Part shown: positions 33,668 through 44,956 of the stretch, one piece after another
Position numbering within the stretch: the first letter of the stretch is position 1
Layout: each line of letters opens with the position of its first letter
Assembly (NCBI GenBank): GCA_951812925.1
Contig: OX638369.1
Span: 63,440,228-63,504,227, forward strand
DNA from: Calliopum simillimum
Taxonomy: Eukaryota > Arthropoda > Insecta > Diptera > Lauxaniidae
Direction of reading: 5' to 3'
Length of the DNA stretch: 64,000 nt
Translations under genes and position numbers: made by a program
The notes under the pieces: model-generated
Told to the model about the DNA's origin: nothing
The model's database searches: none
Seen by the model: only the letters and a program-made list of their open reading frames with translations

Positions 33668-33738
33668 ATGCGTAAGCAGCCCAGAGGATATGTATATGAC
33701 TATCATACGGAAGGGCCATGGTTCGTACCCCAGCGCCG
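33668..33738 (+). other. tRNA-like module, interrupted at its 3' end
   Basis: CATGCGTAAGCAGCCCAGAG (A-box-like) is followed about 40 bases later by CATGGTTCGTACCCC (B-box-like). It is the same module as at 581-650. The Transib-like element inserted just 3' of the B box, between CGCCG and GGTTAGTTAATT. Confidence 0.4.
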
Positions 33739-34929
33739 CACTATGGTTTTTTTTGGACTAAAAAGTGCACACAAAAATAATTCACTACAAGGACCCTTTT
33801 TCTTAAAAAAAATCAAATGCAAAATTAAAGGTAATACATTGAGCTATCTGAAAAGATGCCCGATTTTTCTAGCATTTGATCCACAAATTAGGGACAGAGG
33901 TCGAAATCTCATAAATTTTGAAAAAAACGGTTTTTCTGTTTAAAAATGTTAGTCGCATTAAATGCAGGAGTGATATATGAATAAATTTATATGTATTCAA
34001 TCAAATCAATTACGATGAAATGAACTCAAAGTGAAAATGGGCGGCGCCACGCCCCAAAAACAAATTCGTCATATCTCCGAAACTAATAGACGCAGATAGA
34101 TGATATTCGATATGTTTGTAACAGGCAAAGAGAAAAATAATATTTACTAGAAAAGTAGGCGGTGCCACGCCCCAAAAATATAAAACACATCATATCTCCG
34201 AAACTATTTGACTCATATGGATGAAATTCGGTTTGTATACAAAAGTCATCAATACAAATAACGCCTGCTGAAAAAATATGTGGTGCCACGCCCACAGGCA
34301 GAGCTATATGAATGAACTTGTTTCCTATAGAACAGAGGGGCAATTAATAAGGATATGTTCATTTTTGGGTGTGATACCGCCCTTTTTTTCAGCAAATATT
34401 ATTTGACTCACTACCTTTTATATACATACCAAAACTCAGCCCGACATCTCTAACAGTTTCGGAGATATGATAAGTTTAATATTTTTAGGGAGTGGCACCG
34501 CCCACTTTTTCAGTGGATTTTATTTCTTTCTGTTCTTGTTACAAACATACCGAATCTTATCTATCTGTGTCTAATAGTTTCGGAGATATGACGAATATGA
34601 CGAATTTGCTTTTGGGGCGTGGCAACGCCCATTTTCACTTTGAGTTCATTTCATCTTGCTTGATTTGAATGAATACATATAAATTTATTCATATATCACT
34701 CCTGCATTTAATGCGACTAACATTTTTAAACAGAAAAACCGTTTTTTTCAAAATTTATGAGATTTCGACCTCTCTCCCTAATTTGTAGATAAAATGCTAG
34801 AAAAAACGGGCATCTTTTCAGATAGCTCAATGTATAACCTTTAATTTTGCATTTGATTTTTTTTTAAAAAAGGGTCCTTGTAGTGAATTATTTTTGTGTG
34901 CACTTTTTAGTCCAAAAAAAACTATAGTG
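33739..34929. mobile_element. Transib-like foldback element with CGCCG 5-bp TSD
   Basis: Begins CACTATGGTTTTTTTTGGAC and ends with its near complement, GTCCAAAAAAAACTATAGTG. It is flanked by CGCCG on both sides (33734-33738; 34930-34934). The related copy at 383-815 shows the empty site. Transib ends start with a CACWRTG-type heptamer and have GC-rich 5-bp duplications, which fits. Arms of about 550-590 bp fold back on each other. The centre holds modules of about 110-120 bp with TTCGGAGATATGA and GGCACCGCCCAC. No transposase frame. Confidence 0.65.
34030..34640. repeat. Mirrored CGCCACGCCC / TATCTCCGAAACT modules
   Basis: Units of about 110-120 bp combine a GGCGGTGCCACGCCC block with a CATATCTCCGAAACTA block. 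About three units in one orientation face about three in the other. Similar modules in a single orientation occur at 55500-55745. Confidence 0.65.
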
Positions 34930-35214
34930 CGCCGGTTAGTTAATTGTTTTTTTTTTTTGTTGTTGTTTGAACTATACAGTAAGGTAAATATCACGCCAAT
35001 GTTTTCATAAAAATTACTAGGAAACGTACATTCTGAATTGACTAAAACAGTAACAGTTGTCACTACTCTGATTTGAAATTCTGGTAAAATTTATGAGAAA
35101 TAAAGTAGCAAGTACTATTTTTTTTCTCCGTGCATACACCACGAGTCCTTCAATTGGTAATGCATTTAAGGAGGGGTGGGAGTAAAATACCTACATACAA
35201 ATACATATACATTA

Positions 35215-35870
35215 GGGTGGGCCGGTTTGGAAACTGACCCCGGCTACCCCCCCCCCCCCCCTATGTGAAAGTTCATTCAATTCTATGAATAATTGTTCAA
35301 GAAACCATACCTATGCGTTCAACTTTAGTTCGGCGCATTTTCGATCGAAAATTTTACCTTACATTTAATATTTTTTTATTTTCATACTAAATTTTGAAAA
35401 TTTTTATACAGACAAAAGTAATGTCATTATATGATTTGGCTGGTATTCTATCAATAATCAATTAAATTGAGTTCTGTTTACATAAAAAGTTTAGTTGATG
35501 ACGTGGAATTGATGGTATATATTTGAAAAAGTGATATGGGTCAAATAGCTGATCATTATGACCCACTTTCAAAACAGACGATTCATATTTTTAAATTAAT
35601 TTTTTCAAACAAAACACCAACCTATGCTGAAAGTTCATTCATTTCTTTGAATATTTGCCCCGAGAACCAAACCTCTACGTTCAACTTTAGTTGGGCGCAT
35701 TTTCGATTGGAAATTTTACCTTGCGTTTAATATTTTTTTTTATATTAAATTTTTAAAATATAGAGACAAAAGTAATATCATAATATTAATTGGCTGGTAT
35801 TCTGTCAGTAATCCATAAAATTGGGTTCTGTGTTTTCACGGAAAGTTTAGTTGAAAGTGCTGAATTGAAA
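35215..35870 (+). repeat. Direct duplication of about 361 bp next to a C homopolymer
   Basis: A segment starting GAAAGTTCATTCA at about 35267 recurs from about 35628, sharing GTTCAACTTTAGTT, GGCGCATTTTCGAT, TTTGGCTGGTATTCT-like and TTAGTTGA blocks. A run of about 14 C at 35250-35263 precedes the first copy, next to ATTAGGGTGGGCCGGTTTGG, a possible MITE end. Non-coding. Confidence 0.6.
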
Positions 35871-35879
35871 AAAGTATCT

Positions 35880-38003
35880 TCTTTAATCAAAAACGTTTCA
35901 CTGTAGCTCTTAAATTTTGTATTTTATTTCTGTCCGCTTCTTTTTCACTCTTTTTGCAACTCCTTCCACAATAGAGTTCTTCATCCTGGCATAAGTGAAT
36001 CAATGCAATTTATATGCTTAACACACACAAACGTGCAGATAAGCAACGGAAGGACCTTCATAGTATGTGAAAATATTGTGCGTAGCCTGCGGCAAAAATA
36101 ATAAGCGCAAACACTCGTATAATAAAATATCCTGCTTCCTGCTGGTCGTTGCAAGTCACTTTTTATTCTTTCTTAAAGCTCGCAGCTTATTGCTGTTGGA
36201 CTTTTTGTATGTGTGGAAGCGTGTGAGAAATCGTTGTCCTTATTATTTTCGTACTTCATAACTTTTTGTTTTGGTTTTTTTTTTTTTTTAGCTACCAAGT
36301 GCTCCTTCGGGATATTTGTGTGAATCATAATTTTATTTGAGTTGTTGAATTGTACGAGCAGCACCACAAATAATAAAATTAATGAGCAGGAGTGTTGATG
36401 CAACAAGTGACAGTGTTTGTTTAAGGGTTAAAATATATGTACAAGAAATTGATCTTCGTAATAGCAATTCTTTTCTGCTAAAAATCTGCTTGTTATGTCC
36501 TAGTTCTGGCATGTGCAACATTCGTTAACCACTGGGAAATTTTGAAATAATTTAAGATTTAAAATTTGGTTGTGGGGCATTGGTATGGGGCATTCTTTGC
36601 CAAGTGCATGAACCCACCTTTTCATCGCAGTTGTATAGATAAAAAGGCTTAACCTGACTTAAAGTTTTCGTTGAAACAATTACTTTACAATGCCGTGTGG
36701 CGATTTTCGTGACAAAGATAGAGACTCAACAGTTGGGTCAATATAAAATACATATTTTTTGCTCAAAACTTTTTTCTCTTCACAGAATGGACACCCAAGT
36801 TTTCTTGAAACATAAAGATTATGTTCCTGGAAAAATTATGGAGCTAAAAAATTATGCCTACAAACTATAACATTTTATGTCATATACACTTTTTTCGCCC
36901 GCGTAAATGAGAAACGCCAAAAATTGATTTTCGGAACACCAAAATTTCAAAAATTAAAAAACTGTACCTTAGACTGATTTCAATACCAACCCTGATATGC
37001 ACTAGACCTATCATATGCTGTATGGGAAAAATTAAAAATGAAAAAAACCTTGCCACCGGGAGCTAAAAAGTTGCCTATTGGTGTAAGTATCAAGCAAGGC
37101 CGTTGAAGGTCGGAAAAACGCTATTTATATGGAAAAATGGGGCTTTAATCGTAAGAATCAGTCCTATCTTTGAGTAAATTGCATCCAATAAAAAAATGGG
37201 CGATGGGGGTCGACCCGAAATTCTTGTATGTCTGGAAATATTGGACTCAGGGGAATGAGATTCGGTACATATGTAAATGGAACTGGGAAAAAAAATTATA
37301 ATAACTGAAACTATTTGGCACAGGTGAATAAGATTTAATTTTAACGATAGGTCTAATGTGCACATATGTATATTATAAATGATTTTTATTGGGAATAAAT
37401 TACCTACTTATATGTATTTGGATCTCAAGATATTTTTTTTACTGATTTTCGATTATTTATTTTATATCAAAGAACTACCATATACTTAGATGTGAACTAA
37501 TCTGGTTCAGATTTTTTAGTTCACGACAGTTCAATTTAAATTTTTACTTGGGTGGTGCACATGCTTTCGTACCATGCTTTTTACAAAAATTTTATTAATT
37601 ACCTTTAATTTCAGTATAACGTTTAGTTCTATATAAATAAAAGTTAAGTTAAGTCAAAATTAAACTTACACGGAATCGGTTCCACGGGTGTTTTCATTTT
37701 GGAGGATTTTACGCAATATTGGGGAAAATAAAATTTGTTTTGGAAAGTTTTCGGGAAACAAAATTTATGAGAAAAAACTTGCGGGAAACATTTACACTTT
37801 GGAAAATACATACTTTAGCAGTCTCAAAATGTTAAACCATTTCGGTCAATAACAAGAATGTAGTATTTGGTCTTAAATTATTTATCCAGGATAAGTCCCC
37901 ATTTACATTAAAAAATTACATACATTTTCATTATGGAGTTATTTGGAGTTCTCTTCTTAGCTCGCCCACTCTTCTATTCCATGGCGAAATGTAAGAATAA
38001 TAC
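35880..38003. other. No recognised gene
   Basis: A tiny frame at about 36787-36867 (MDTQVFLKHKDYVPGK...) follows a good acceptor-like TTTTTTCTCTTCACAG but is closed after 26 codons. Otherwise the interval is AT-rich and non-coding. GGGTCGACCC occurs near 37208. Confidence 0.35.
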
Positions 38004-38005
38004 TA

Positions 38006-38305
38006 CGTTTCCACCGGTGATTTAGCTGTAATAAGATCTATAAATCTCTATGTTAAATCCTAACCGTTTCAACCAGCCGAAAGAGATTTATTTTTGACAG
38101 CAAAAATCATAAGCGGGGAAAAGAAAGTTGTTTTTTCTTTTCTTCTTAACATTTATCTTCAATTTGCTTTATTTTCAATGACATTTAATGAAGTGGCACT
38201 TAGTCGAAAGTAGCTTAAATCGGAAGCCCTGCTGAGATTTATACTCAGTTTTAAAATAAATCTCAAAAGGGCTGTTAATCACCTCATAAATCTTCGGTGG
38301 AAACA
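38006..38305. mobile_element. MITE with GTTTCCACCG ends and TA flanks
   Basis: CGTTTCCACCGGTGATTTA on the left is mirrored by TAAATCTTCGGTGGAAACA on the right. Both are flanked by TA. The interior carries AAATCTCTA/GAGATTTAT segments mirrored again nearer the centre. A Tc1/mariner-type MITE of about 300 bp fits. Confidence 0.6.
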
Positions 38306-38309
38306 TAGC

Positions 38310-40440
38310 ATAAGTATGAGCTGTTTTCAGGGATATGAATTTATTTAAAAAAAAATTTTTTTTTCTTTGGGTAAAATTTTAAGAGAATTGGTTAATTTTA
38401 GGAAAAAAACAGAGTTTAGGTCACAAATTTTTTCAAATTCTTATTAGTGAGTATTAGGTACTTATAAAATCTAGTTAGGGGAAATTTTTTAACTTGATGC
38501 AAATAAGCACCATATAAAATTTGGTTCGTGAATGAAAAAAAAACATGAATTGCAGTTTCGAATAAAGCAGCTTAAAATCCTTTTAAAACGTTGATCAATT
38601 TATATTTAAAAATAAAAAATTCCTAAACTTTTCATCTTTTCAAGCTGTTTCTTCGTTTTTGTTCAAAACAGTGATCGGCGCTGCATTGCTCAATAAGGTC
38701 TCTATTTTCAATCTATCTCTGTCTTTCTTTTTCTATCTATTATTTATCTTCTCTCACATATAAAATCTCTGTATCTTGATTTTGCCGACCACTGGCTCAA
38801 AAGACATAATCATTTCCGAAAAAAAAAATATTTCTCGTACGTATGTTGCCATTAAGGCAGTTAAATACAGGTTCAAAATTTAATACTTAAATACAACAAC
38901 AATCGCCGAATTTTTGCTATGGGCGATACAAGTACAAACATAGGGAAACACATATAAATTGTTGAAAAAGAACACATATAATACATATATGTAAGTACAT
39001 TCTTCTATGCGAAAATAAACACTGATAAGCTTAAACTCAAAAACAAACCAATGTTTAACAAACATAAAACAAGACCTACTAATACGACGTATTTTCTGAA
39101 GGTGCCAATTACTTCAAAAAATTACATAGAAAACATAAAATAAACAAAACATTTAAATCATAAATACTCACAGATACGTTTACCCACAAAAGTTAAAAAT
39201 TTATGAAATTTCGCAGAGTTGCAGCAAAATTTTGATTATGTCGAAATTTTTATCAAATTTCCAATAATGTTTTTAGACAGTACAGCCCACAAAAAAGCGT
39301 TGAACAAATCACAAAACTTTCAAAATTCTTAAAATTTAGCCTCGGTATTTAATTTGACAGTGTCACCACAATTTGCAATTAATTTTGAAGAGGACGTAAC
39401 TTTTTGACGTAAACGTAGGCAAAAGAAAATTTAATACACCTGAAAATTACGCAACAGTGCACACAGTATGAAAAGTCGTTAGAATTTTAATTTTTTTATT
39501 GAATTTTGCCAAATTTTCAATTCGGATATGGGAGACGTAATGACAATAACGTAGCACGTAAGCATACAATTTCCATAAGCAACAATGACGTTTCAAAAAA
39601 TAATTTTTTTTTGCGCACGAACGAAACAAAAAATCACTAAATCAACCAAATAAAGAAAACGTTTTCGAGACAACAGACGCTGACAAACTGAAAAAACCAG
39701 AAAAAAAACACAACCAATACAAATCGAATTGGATTAATTTTGTCTGAAAAAATTGAGAGGCGGTACTGATGCTGCAGATGAGCAGTAGTAAGTAATTGAT
39801 TGCTATTTTCGTGGGATTGAGTTGAATAAAATTGTGCTCTTTAATAGATAAGGAGGCGATAGATAACACAGAGTTATACAGAACACAATGCGCACATTCA
39901 TTGACATTTGACAATACCGTGAATCGTACAGACACTTTGAATCCGAACAAAAAGTTACCACTCGCATCTAAACCACAGTCATGTTCAGTCATCTCTACGG
40001 CATGCAAAAGTCCATTCGATGCGATCTGAAATGAAAACATTCTTATCAGTAATGCCGATAAGACTATGCGGATGATCATTCGAATGATTTTTTCCAGTGT
40101 GTTGCTGATTGCACCAATCGAGTAGAGTGTTTGCGCGAGTTGTTGTTAATCTCCTCGTTCTTCATCAAATTTATAAACATGTGATGCCATCAAATTTACT
40201 CTGTTTTTATCGATAGCCAGTCATTTATTTGTTCACAAATGTTAAGGCCGGCACCAGATAAAGATTCTCGTTGGCATACGAATAACTTGAATCAAATAAA
40301 ATTTATTGAATAAGAATTGTCTCCTTCGAGAGTGTTTTTCAATCACAGAGAATCAATGTAGAGTATATGAAATTTCTTTTACACTGTGCTACATATTCAA
40401 AATATATTAAACTTTTGGGGCGTCACCTTGCACATCGTGT
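38310..40440. other. Mostly no gene; a candidate exon lies at about 39.96-40.03 kb
   Basis: Unique-looking sequence without repeat partners in the window. Tephritid-like intronic or intergenic DNA is the simplest reading. Confidence 0.35.
39959..40025 (-). CDS. Possible internal exon, function unknown
   Basis: On the minus strand TGTTTTCATTTCAG is a good 3' splice site followed by an open stretch reading ASNGLLHAVEMTEHDCGLD, then a possible donor G|GTAACT. The frame stays open well beyond (39642-40079). It is not repeated in the window. I do not recognise the peptide. Splicing and conservation are unverified. Confidence 0.2.
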
Positions 40441-40469
40441 TTGACATTCTAAATAATAACACAGGCCCA

Positions 40470-40975
40470 CAAAAAAAAAAGTACCCTGCACAAAAGATCA
40501 GACCACTTGAACTTTATGTTTTCGGGGTCGCTGAATCCGAATATGGTGCCAGAATAGCGAATAATGCTGAAAATTACAGATTTTTGCTGGTTTCTGAAAT
40601 AACGCGAACCAACTTCGCTAATCTGGCACTATATTCGGGTTCAGCGACTCCGAATACATATAGTTCTTGTGGTCTAATTTTTCGCGCAGGGTACTTTTTT
40701 TTTGTTGTCTTTGCACAGAACCACAAAAAAAAATTCCCTGCGCGAACGATCAGACCACCTGAACTTTTTTTTTCGGGGTCGCTGAATCCGAATATGCTGC
40801 CAGAATAGCTGAGTTGGTTCGCGTTTTTTCAGAAATCAGAAATAATGCTGAAAAAAATCTCAAATTTCCAGCGTAATTTCTGATTTCTGAAAAAACGCGA
40901 ACCAACTTCGCGGATTCAGTGACCCCGAAAATAAAAGTTCAGATGGTCTGATCTTGCGCGCAGGGTACTTTTCTG
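40470..40975. repeat. Two adjacent palindromes sharing the same ends
   Basis: Palindrome 1 spans about 40470-40703 and palindrome 2 about 40722-40972. Both have AGTACCCTGCGCGAA-like ends (CCCTGCACAAAAGATCAGAC; GGTCTGATCTTGCGCGCAGG) and inner GGGGTCGCTGAATCCGAATA and AACGCGAACCAACTTCGC blocks. They are two copies of one short foldback MITE, joined by about 18 bp. Non-coding. Confidence 0.65.
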
Positions 40976-40985
40976 CGTCCTTGGC

Positions 40986-41257
40986 TTAGGGGACGTTCAC
41001 ATATTAAGTAACGCGCAAGGGGGAGGGGGGGGGGTCGAACGATTTGTTACGAAGTGTTACATGGGGGTGGGAGAAGTTACGTAACGTCGATTTTATAACT
41101 TTTATGCGACAAAAAATTTAATTTTAAATTACCAAAATTAAGATTTGTTACTTTGCTAGGGGGGAGAGAGTTGTACGTTTTGTTACGTTTCGTTACGACC
41201 GGGGAGGGGGGGTCATAGTTAGTCAAAAATTGCGTTACGTTATATGTGAACGGCCCT
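40986..41257. mobile_element. Palindromic MITE with GGGGACGTTCACATATTA ends
   Basis: The left end AGGGGACGTTCACATATTAA then GTAACGC is mirrored by GCGTTACGTTATATGTGAAC then GGCCCT. Inner GTTACG motifs and G-rich GGGGGAGGGGGG runs face each other. TTA borders both sides. GGGNCGTTCACATATTA-type ends are widespread in animal MITEs. Superfamily left open. Confidence 0.65.
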
Positions 41258-41660
41258 TTATCTTCGTCACCCAACGATTTCGTTTTGCGCCTGTCGAAAG
41301 GACATTTTCATATATTTGATTTTGATCGAAAGGTAAGAGTTGTAGTCCTAAAAAATCGGTTGGAAACTGACTGAGCTACACAGAGAAAAATGAGTGTCGT
41401 AATTTTAACTCCACTAAAAAAATATTGGAATTTTTTTTTTTCAGTTTTTTTAATGCCATTAAGGCGCAAAGTCCATTTATGAAAAATCTCGACTTAATGC
41501 ATTTTTCATTTTATTACGAAAAATGCTCGGAATGAGACGTACGTTATATCAAATATTTCGTCTTAAATCAAGGAATATCAAAAAAATAATAATATTGGCT
41601 TAACTAGCCTCAAAAAACGTTTCATCAGAATTTCACCCCACTGCAAAATTCTAAATCTTC

Positions 41661-42165
41661 ATTAGCTACCATCAAAACACGTGTCAGTTTCATTTGTGGT
41701 TTGTGCTTACTGTTCCATGTTTTTAAGTATAAAACACCACCATTACAAAAACAAGGCAAAATGCATAGAGAAAAACAAAAACAAATTTATCGGAAGGCTG
41801 ATTTTCGTTACGTTTCATACATAACCATATGGAATCATCAGACGAATTTGCCCACAACCGATGAACTTGACTTTATTTAGCTCTTTGCATAGATTAGAGG
41901 AGAATCACAGCAAAAAATAAAATGCAAAAGTTTTAATTTTTATTGTTTTTCTCTTGTTATGCATCGCCTTGCTGTATGTAAGTCGTTGATATTATACTTT
42001 TTGGTTGTGGGCAAATTCGTCTGATGATTTCAAATGTTTATGGATGAAACGTAACGTAATGCATTTTGCCTTGTTTTTATAATGTTGGTGTATTTTACTT
42101 AAAAACATGGAACAGAAAGCTCCAACCACAAATGCCACTTGACACGTGCTTAAATGGTAGCTAAT
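41661..42165. mobile_element. 505-bp inverted-repeat element
   Basis: ATTAGCTACCAT and AACACGTGTCAG at the left are mirrored by GACACGTGCTTAAATGGTAG and CTAAT at the right. Inner blocks GTTCCATGTTTTTAAGTA and AATTTGCCCACAAC mirror as well. Non-coding foldback MITE. Confidence 0.65.
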
Positions 42166-42197
42166 AATATTAATTATTACACGTTCCGACACAAAAA

Positions 42198-42470
42198 AAA
42201 ACACATGAGAAAATCCAAAAATTCTTAAAGTAGACGTTAAAAAAAAATACCCGTGTCTCGTCGTTTTCCTCCAGCAGGTCAGAATTTTTTTAATCGGTTT
42301 TTGAAGTTCTTAAGTTCACTGTACATGAAGAAAACAAAAATAACGCATTCTTGTGTTAAATCTATAAATTTAAATATTTTATCCTTACGTCTGAGGTGCA
42401 TCATTTGTTCAGTAAACTTTTGCAGGATATTGCGAGAAATATTTTTGTAGAAAATTTTAACCCTCTACAA
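42198..42470 (+). repeat. Dispersed repeat, copy of 4318-4600
   Basis: See the partner at 4318: the same order of blocks and the same TTAACCCTCT edge. This copy is slightly more diverged in the middle. Confidence 0.65.
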
Positions 42471-43248
42471 CCCCCGCATATTGGTAATTTTTACACTTTT
42501 CTTAAAAAGATACAAAAATGACACCTAAAACAGCGGAATATTGAGTCAGTATGTACACAGAACAATTTGCTATAAAATTTCACTACTAATTGCTGAATAC
42601 TTAAGTCGAAATTTTATCCCGAAACCCAAAAAATCGTTTAAGTTAGTTAGGACTTCTTACAATCGATATTTTCCTTATTTCACACCAATGTAAAACTCTA
42701 AAACTGCATTTTGGGTAAAAATCGTTGTCACAAGATCATAACAAAATCACACAAGGCTCATTATCCTAGAACATATTAACCCATTATATCCTGTTTTTAA
42801 GGGTCGAAAAATCTCATTAGGAGTTACCAAAGACGAAAAGTTCTTAAAACTTAAGGCAAGCGCGTCAGGGATGTAATAAATATGCAACAAGATTTATTCG
42901 AAATAAGTTTTAGAGTTTAACATCAGGGTGAAATTTCACAAAAACGTTTTTTGGGGTTATTTTAGCTAAAAAAAAACAATATGTCGTTGATTTTAAGCTC
43001 CAAGTTTTTTACATACCTTTATTCAAGACGAAAAATTCGATATATTCTACTACTCATTCCGAGCATTTTTGAGATCGTAATAAAATAAAAACAGCTTCAG
43101 GTCGAGATTTAGCCTTAAGCCAATTGCGTCAGCTCTAAATGCCCTTCAAAAAAATATAAAAAAAAAATCGGAGCTCACTATTTGATGGTTCCGTAAAGAA
43201 ATATTTGCAAATAAAAATAGTGAAATAATAACCCCTGTTCAAATCCTT

Positions 43249-44956
43249 GTGCACTAGACCGGTGCGTTTTGGACGAAAGTTTGAAATTTGTCGCGCAACC
43301 GGCAGAATTGTAAAGTTTAACTATCGACATGAAGATTGCCGCCACCCTAGCTCTGAGAGATGACGGGAAAGGGTGTCGATATATTTTTGAAGGTTGAAAA
43401 ACGTGGTTTAAAAATGCATGCTCATTGGTCCGTAGTAAATTCATTCTCAGCTTCGTAGTAGGTCGAAAACTGAAATCCAAGACACGGATTCTTATGTATA
43501 TTTTCTCGTAGAATCAAATGGCTCCATATGTTTTTTGATTAGACGTCCATTTTTGGCGTTAAGTGAACTCAAAAAAGTCGAAATTTTTCCAAATCCCCTG
43601 TTTGAGCACTCCACAATTGAACAGAAAAAATCTTAGAAAAATTTTAAATGTATATTTCGTTAGGATTTTTCCTGGTGAATCCAGTGGTACCATTTTTTTG
43701 CGCTACGACATTATTTTCATTCATGAAAAACGAATTTTTGATTCGTATTATAAAAAAAAATATCACGAAATCGGGCGTAAATATTTAGTCAACGACGGTT
43801 CCCAACGTCCGGACGGTTTTTTCTTTTCGATGCCCCCTAGTCAAATTTTTTTAGAATATTTTTGGAAATTTTTTCAACCCATTATAAACAAGTTTTTGAA
43901 AAAGGGGTCAAAAAGACCCTTAAAAACGGGATATAATGGGTTAAGATGTTCACATAACATAATGTAGAATCAAGCATGGAACTATATTTTAGGACATCTT
44001 AACCCATTATAAATAAGTTTTTGGAAAAGGGGTCGAAAAGACCCTTAAAAACGGGATATAATGGGTTAAGATGTTCACATAACTTAATGTAGAATCAAGC
44101 ATGGAACAATATTTAAGAACATCTTAACCCATTATAACGCGTTTTTAAGGGTCTTTTTGACCCCTTTTTACAAAAACTTGTTTATAATGGGTTAAGATGT
44201 CCTAAAATATTGTTCTATGCTTGATTCTACATTAAGTTATGTGAACATCTTAACACATTATATCCCGTTTTTAAGGGTCTTTTTGACCCCTTTTTCAAAA
44301 ACTTGTTTATAATGGGTTAAAAAAAAATTCCAAAAATATTTAAAAAAAATTTTACTAAGGGGCACCGAAAAGAAAAAACCGTCCGGACGTAGGGAACCGT
44401 CGTTGACTAAGTATTTACGCCAGATTTCGTGATATTTTTATTTATAATAAGAATCAAAAATTCGTTTTTCATGAATGAAAATAATGTCATAGCGCAAAAA
44501 AAATGGTACCACTGAATTCACCAGGAAAAATCCTAACAAAATATACATTTCAAATTTTTTAAAGATTTTTTCTGTTCAATTGTGGAGTGCTCAAACAGAG
44601 GATTTGGAAAAATTTCGACTTTTTTGAGCTGAAAAGTTCACTTAACGCCAAAAATGGACATCTAATCAGAAAACTAATGATGCCATTCGATTTTACGGGA
44701 AAAAATACATAAGAATCCATGTCTTGGATTTCAGTTTTCGACCTACTACAAAGCTGAGAATTGATTCACTACGGACCTATGAGCATGCATTTTTAAACCA
44801 CGTTTTTCAACCTTCAAAAATATATCGACACCCCTTCCCGTCATCTCTCAGAGCGAGTGTGGCGGCAATCTTCATGTCGATAGTTAAACTTTACAATTCT
44901 GCCGGTTGCGCGACAAATTTTAAACTTTCGTCCAAAACGCACCGGTCTATTGTGCA
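43249..44956. repeat. 1.7-kb inverted repeat with a TTAA-unit core
   Basis: The left arm (43249 to about 43870) begins GCACTAGACCGGTGCGTTTT and contains GACATGAAGATTGCCGCCA. The right arm (about 44330-44956) is its near complement, ending AACGCACCGGTC. Mirrored frames at 43178-43480 (minus) and 44724-45023 (plus) share the start MDFSFRPTTKLR, so a short reading frame is duplicated in both arms, though it is not recognisable. The core between the arms is the array at 43878-44320. Confidence 0.75.
43878..44320. repeat. Four TTAA-flanked 63-bp inverted-repeat units at 125-bp spacing
   Basis: Units start at 43878, 44003, 44128 and 44254. Each has CCCATTATA...TATAATGGG ends with a GGGGTC...GACCC inner pair and is bordered by TTAA (TCAA at the first left edge; CACATTATA at the start of the fourth unit). 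The first two run opposite to the last two. Spacers of 54 bp (GATGTTCACATAAC...ACATC) are also conserved. A partial unit, TTAACCCATTATATCCTG, lies at 42777. TTAA borders with CCC ends suggest piggyBac-type mobilisation. Confidence 0.75.

Larger units (their letters stand above)
33258..35132 (+). mobile_element. TIR element with CACGGAGAAAAAT ends and CA flanks, split by a Transib-like insertion
   Basis: Ends CACGGAGAAAAAT and, inverted, CACGGAGAAAAAA are flanked by CA on each side (33256-33257; 35133-35134). Without the nested foldback it is about 680 bp. It shares its body, including AAGGTAAATATC motifs and a tRNA-like module, with 383-815. Another right end probably lies at 45.69-45.80 kb. 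No protein is encoded. The superfamily is unresolved. Confidence 0.65.

Noticed and set aside
43178..43480. 100-codon frame mirrored at 44724-45023
   Set aside because: Both lie in the arms of the 1.7-kb inverted repeat; the duplication explains the shared start and no domain is visible.
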